Assembly (NCBI GenBank): GCA_028871795.1
Contig: JAGWMG010000008.1
Location: 62,001-126,000, forward strand
Length of the DNA stretch: 64,000 nt
Origin: Alphaproteobacteria bacterium
GTDB lineage: Bacteria; Pseudomonadota; Alphaproteobacteria; Micropepsales; Micropepsaceae
Direction of reading: 5' to 3'
Part shown: positions 63,743 to 64,000 of the stretch, one piece after another
Numbering within the stretch: position 1 is the stretch's first letter
Layout: the number at the start of each line of letters is the position of its first letter
Notes under the pieces: model-generated
Databases searched by the model: none
The model's input: only the letters and a program-made list of their open reading frames with translations
Told to the model about the DNA's origin: nothing
Made by a program: the position numbers and the translations under genes

Positions 63743-64000
63743 ATGAAGCGCCGGCGCATGATCTACGAGGGCAAGGCCAAAATCCTCTACGAGGGGCCGG
63801 AACCCGGCACGGTCATCCAGTATTTCAAGGACGACACCACCGCCTTCGACGCCCAGAAGAAGGCGGTGATCGAGGGCAAGGGTGTGCTCAACAACCGCAT
63901 CAGCGAATACCTGATGACGCAGTTGAACGCCATCGGCGTGCCCACCCATTTCGTGCGCCGCCTCAACATGCGCGAGCAGCTCATCAAGGAGGTGGAGATC
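63743..64000 (+). CDS. purC: SAICAR synthetase PurC, 5' part (continues past window)
   Basis: 86 codons are visible before the window ends. [39 protein letters not shown] is the PurC N-terminus (landmarks [11 protein letters not shown] and FKDDTTAFD), with [22 protein letters not shown]. It joins CAIR to aspartate in purine synthesis. ATG 63743 follows CGGAG. Confidence 0.95.
   Translation, partial: MKRRRMIYEGKAKILYEGPEPGTVIQYFKDDTTAFDAQKKAVIEGKGVLNNRISEYLMTQLNAIGVPTHFVRRLNMREQLIKEVEI

Noticed and set aside
1-64000. tRNA, rRNA or complete insertion sequences
   Set aside because: No TPsiC-like GGTTCGAATCC arm with acceptor stem, no rRNA motif and no transposase was recognised on reading both strands; a tRNA search program would be needed to exclude them fully.

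Overview
The window comes from a high-GC alphaproteobacterium with a Caulobacter-type cell-cycle and flagellar programme. It carries sciP, ctrA, rcdA, trcR (DUF1013) and cckA, a class II flagellar operon in the order fliF-fliG-fliH(flbE)-fliN-flbD-flhA-flhF-flhG, an alphaproteobacterial F1 zeta subunit (DUF1476), a Cys-free L31 and a COQ9-family protein. I cannot fix the genus; a lineage near Caulobacterales, Micropepsales or Rhodospirillales is plausible. No rRNA, tRNA, CRISPR array or complete insertion sequence was recognised.

Layout. 1-11.3 kb: the end of flgE, sciP, then the fliF-to-flhG operon (MS ring, C ring, sigma-54 activator FlbD, export gate FlhA, placement and number control by FlhF/FlhG) and a small membrane protein. 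11.4-14.6 kb: a DoxX-like gene, and fliI-fliJ diverging from ctrA. 14.7-33 kb: chromosomal housekeeping and transport genes (paraoxonase-like lactonase, ABC exporter, rpmE, rcdA, DUF1192, quinone oxidoreductase, trcR, two MFS transporters, YqaA, acyl-CoA synthetase, PAS_5 protein, ubiX flanked by two DUF465 genes, a diguanylate cyclase, purEK, coq9-def, rpsU). 33-36.6 kb: metal and metalloid resistance (DmeF-like efflux; arsR-arsC-acr3). 36.7-38.9 kb: a curli-like module (two curlin-repeat proteins and a CsgH) bounded by direct repeats that copy the 3' end of fliP. 38.9-45.6 kb: divergent flagellar export and basal-body genes, fliO-fliP leftward and flgB-flgC-fliE-fliQ-fliR-flhB-cckA rightward, separated by two perfect CtrA boxes. 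45.6-64 kb: an HPt gene, SOS-controlled recA, alaS, a cyclic-nucleotide-gated K+ channel, VOC, icd, a beta-propeller gene, trmJ, a CinA-type gene, map, radC, an odd peptide-type ABC system, purB, the zeta subunit and the start of purC.

How it works together. CckA phosphorylates the CtrA pathway. CtrA drives early flagellar genes, visible here as TTAA-N7-TTAA boxes; SciP inhibits CtrA, RcdA promotes its proteolysis, and FlbD takes over sigma-54 late flagellar transcription. Interleaving these regulators with the genes they control is the main theme of the window.

Most notable: the fliP-repeat-bounded curli island; two inverted arrays of 7-nt repeats near flagellar genes; a fused peptide-type ABC ATPase whose two Walker A motifs are both degenerate; three stacked hairpins between recA and alaS; and a GANTC site with CtrA-like half-sites upstream of ctrA.
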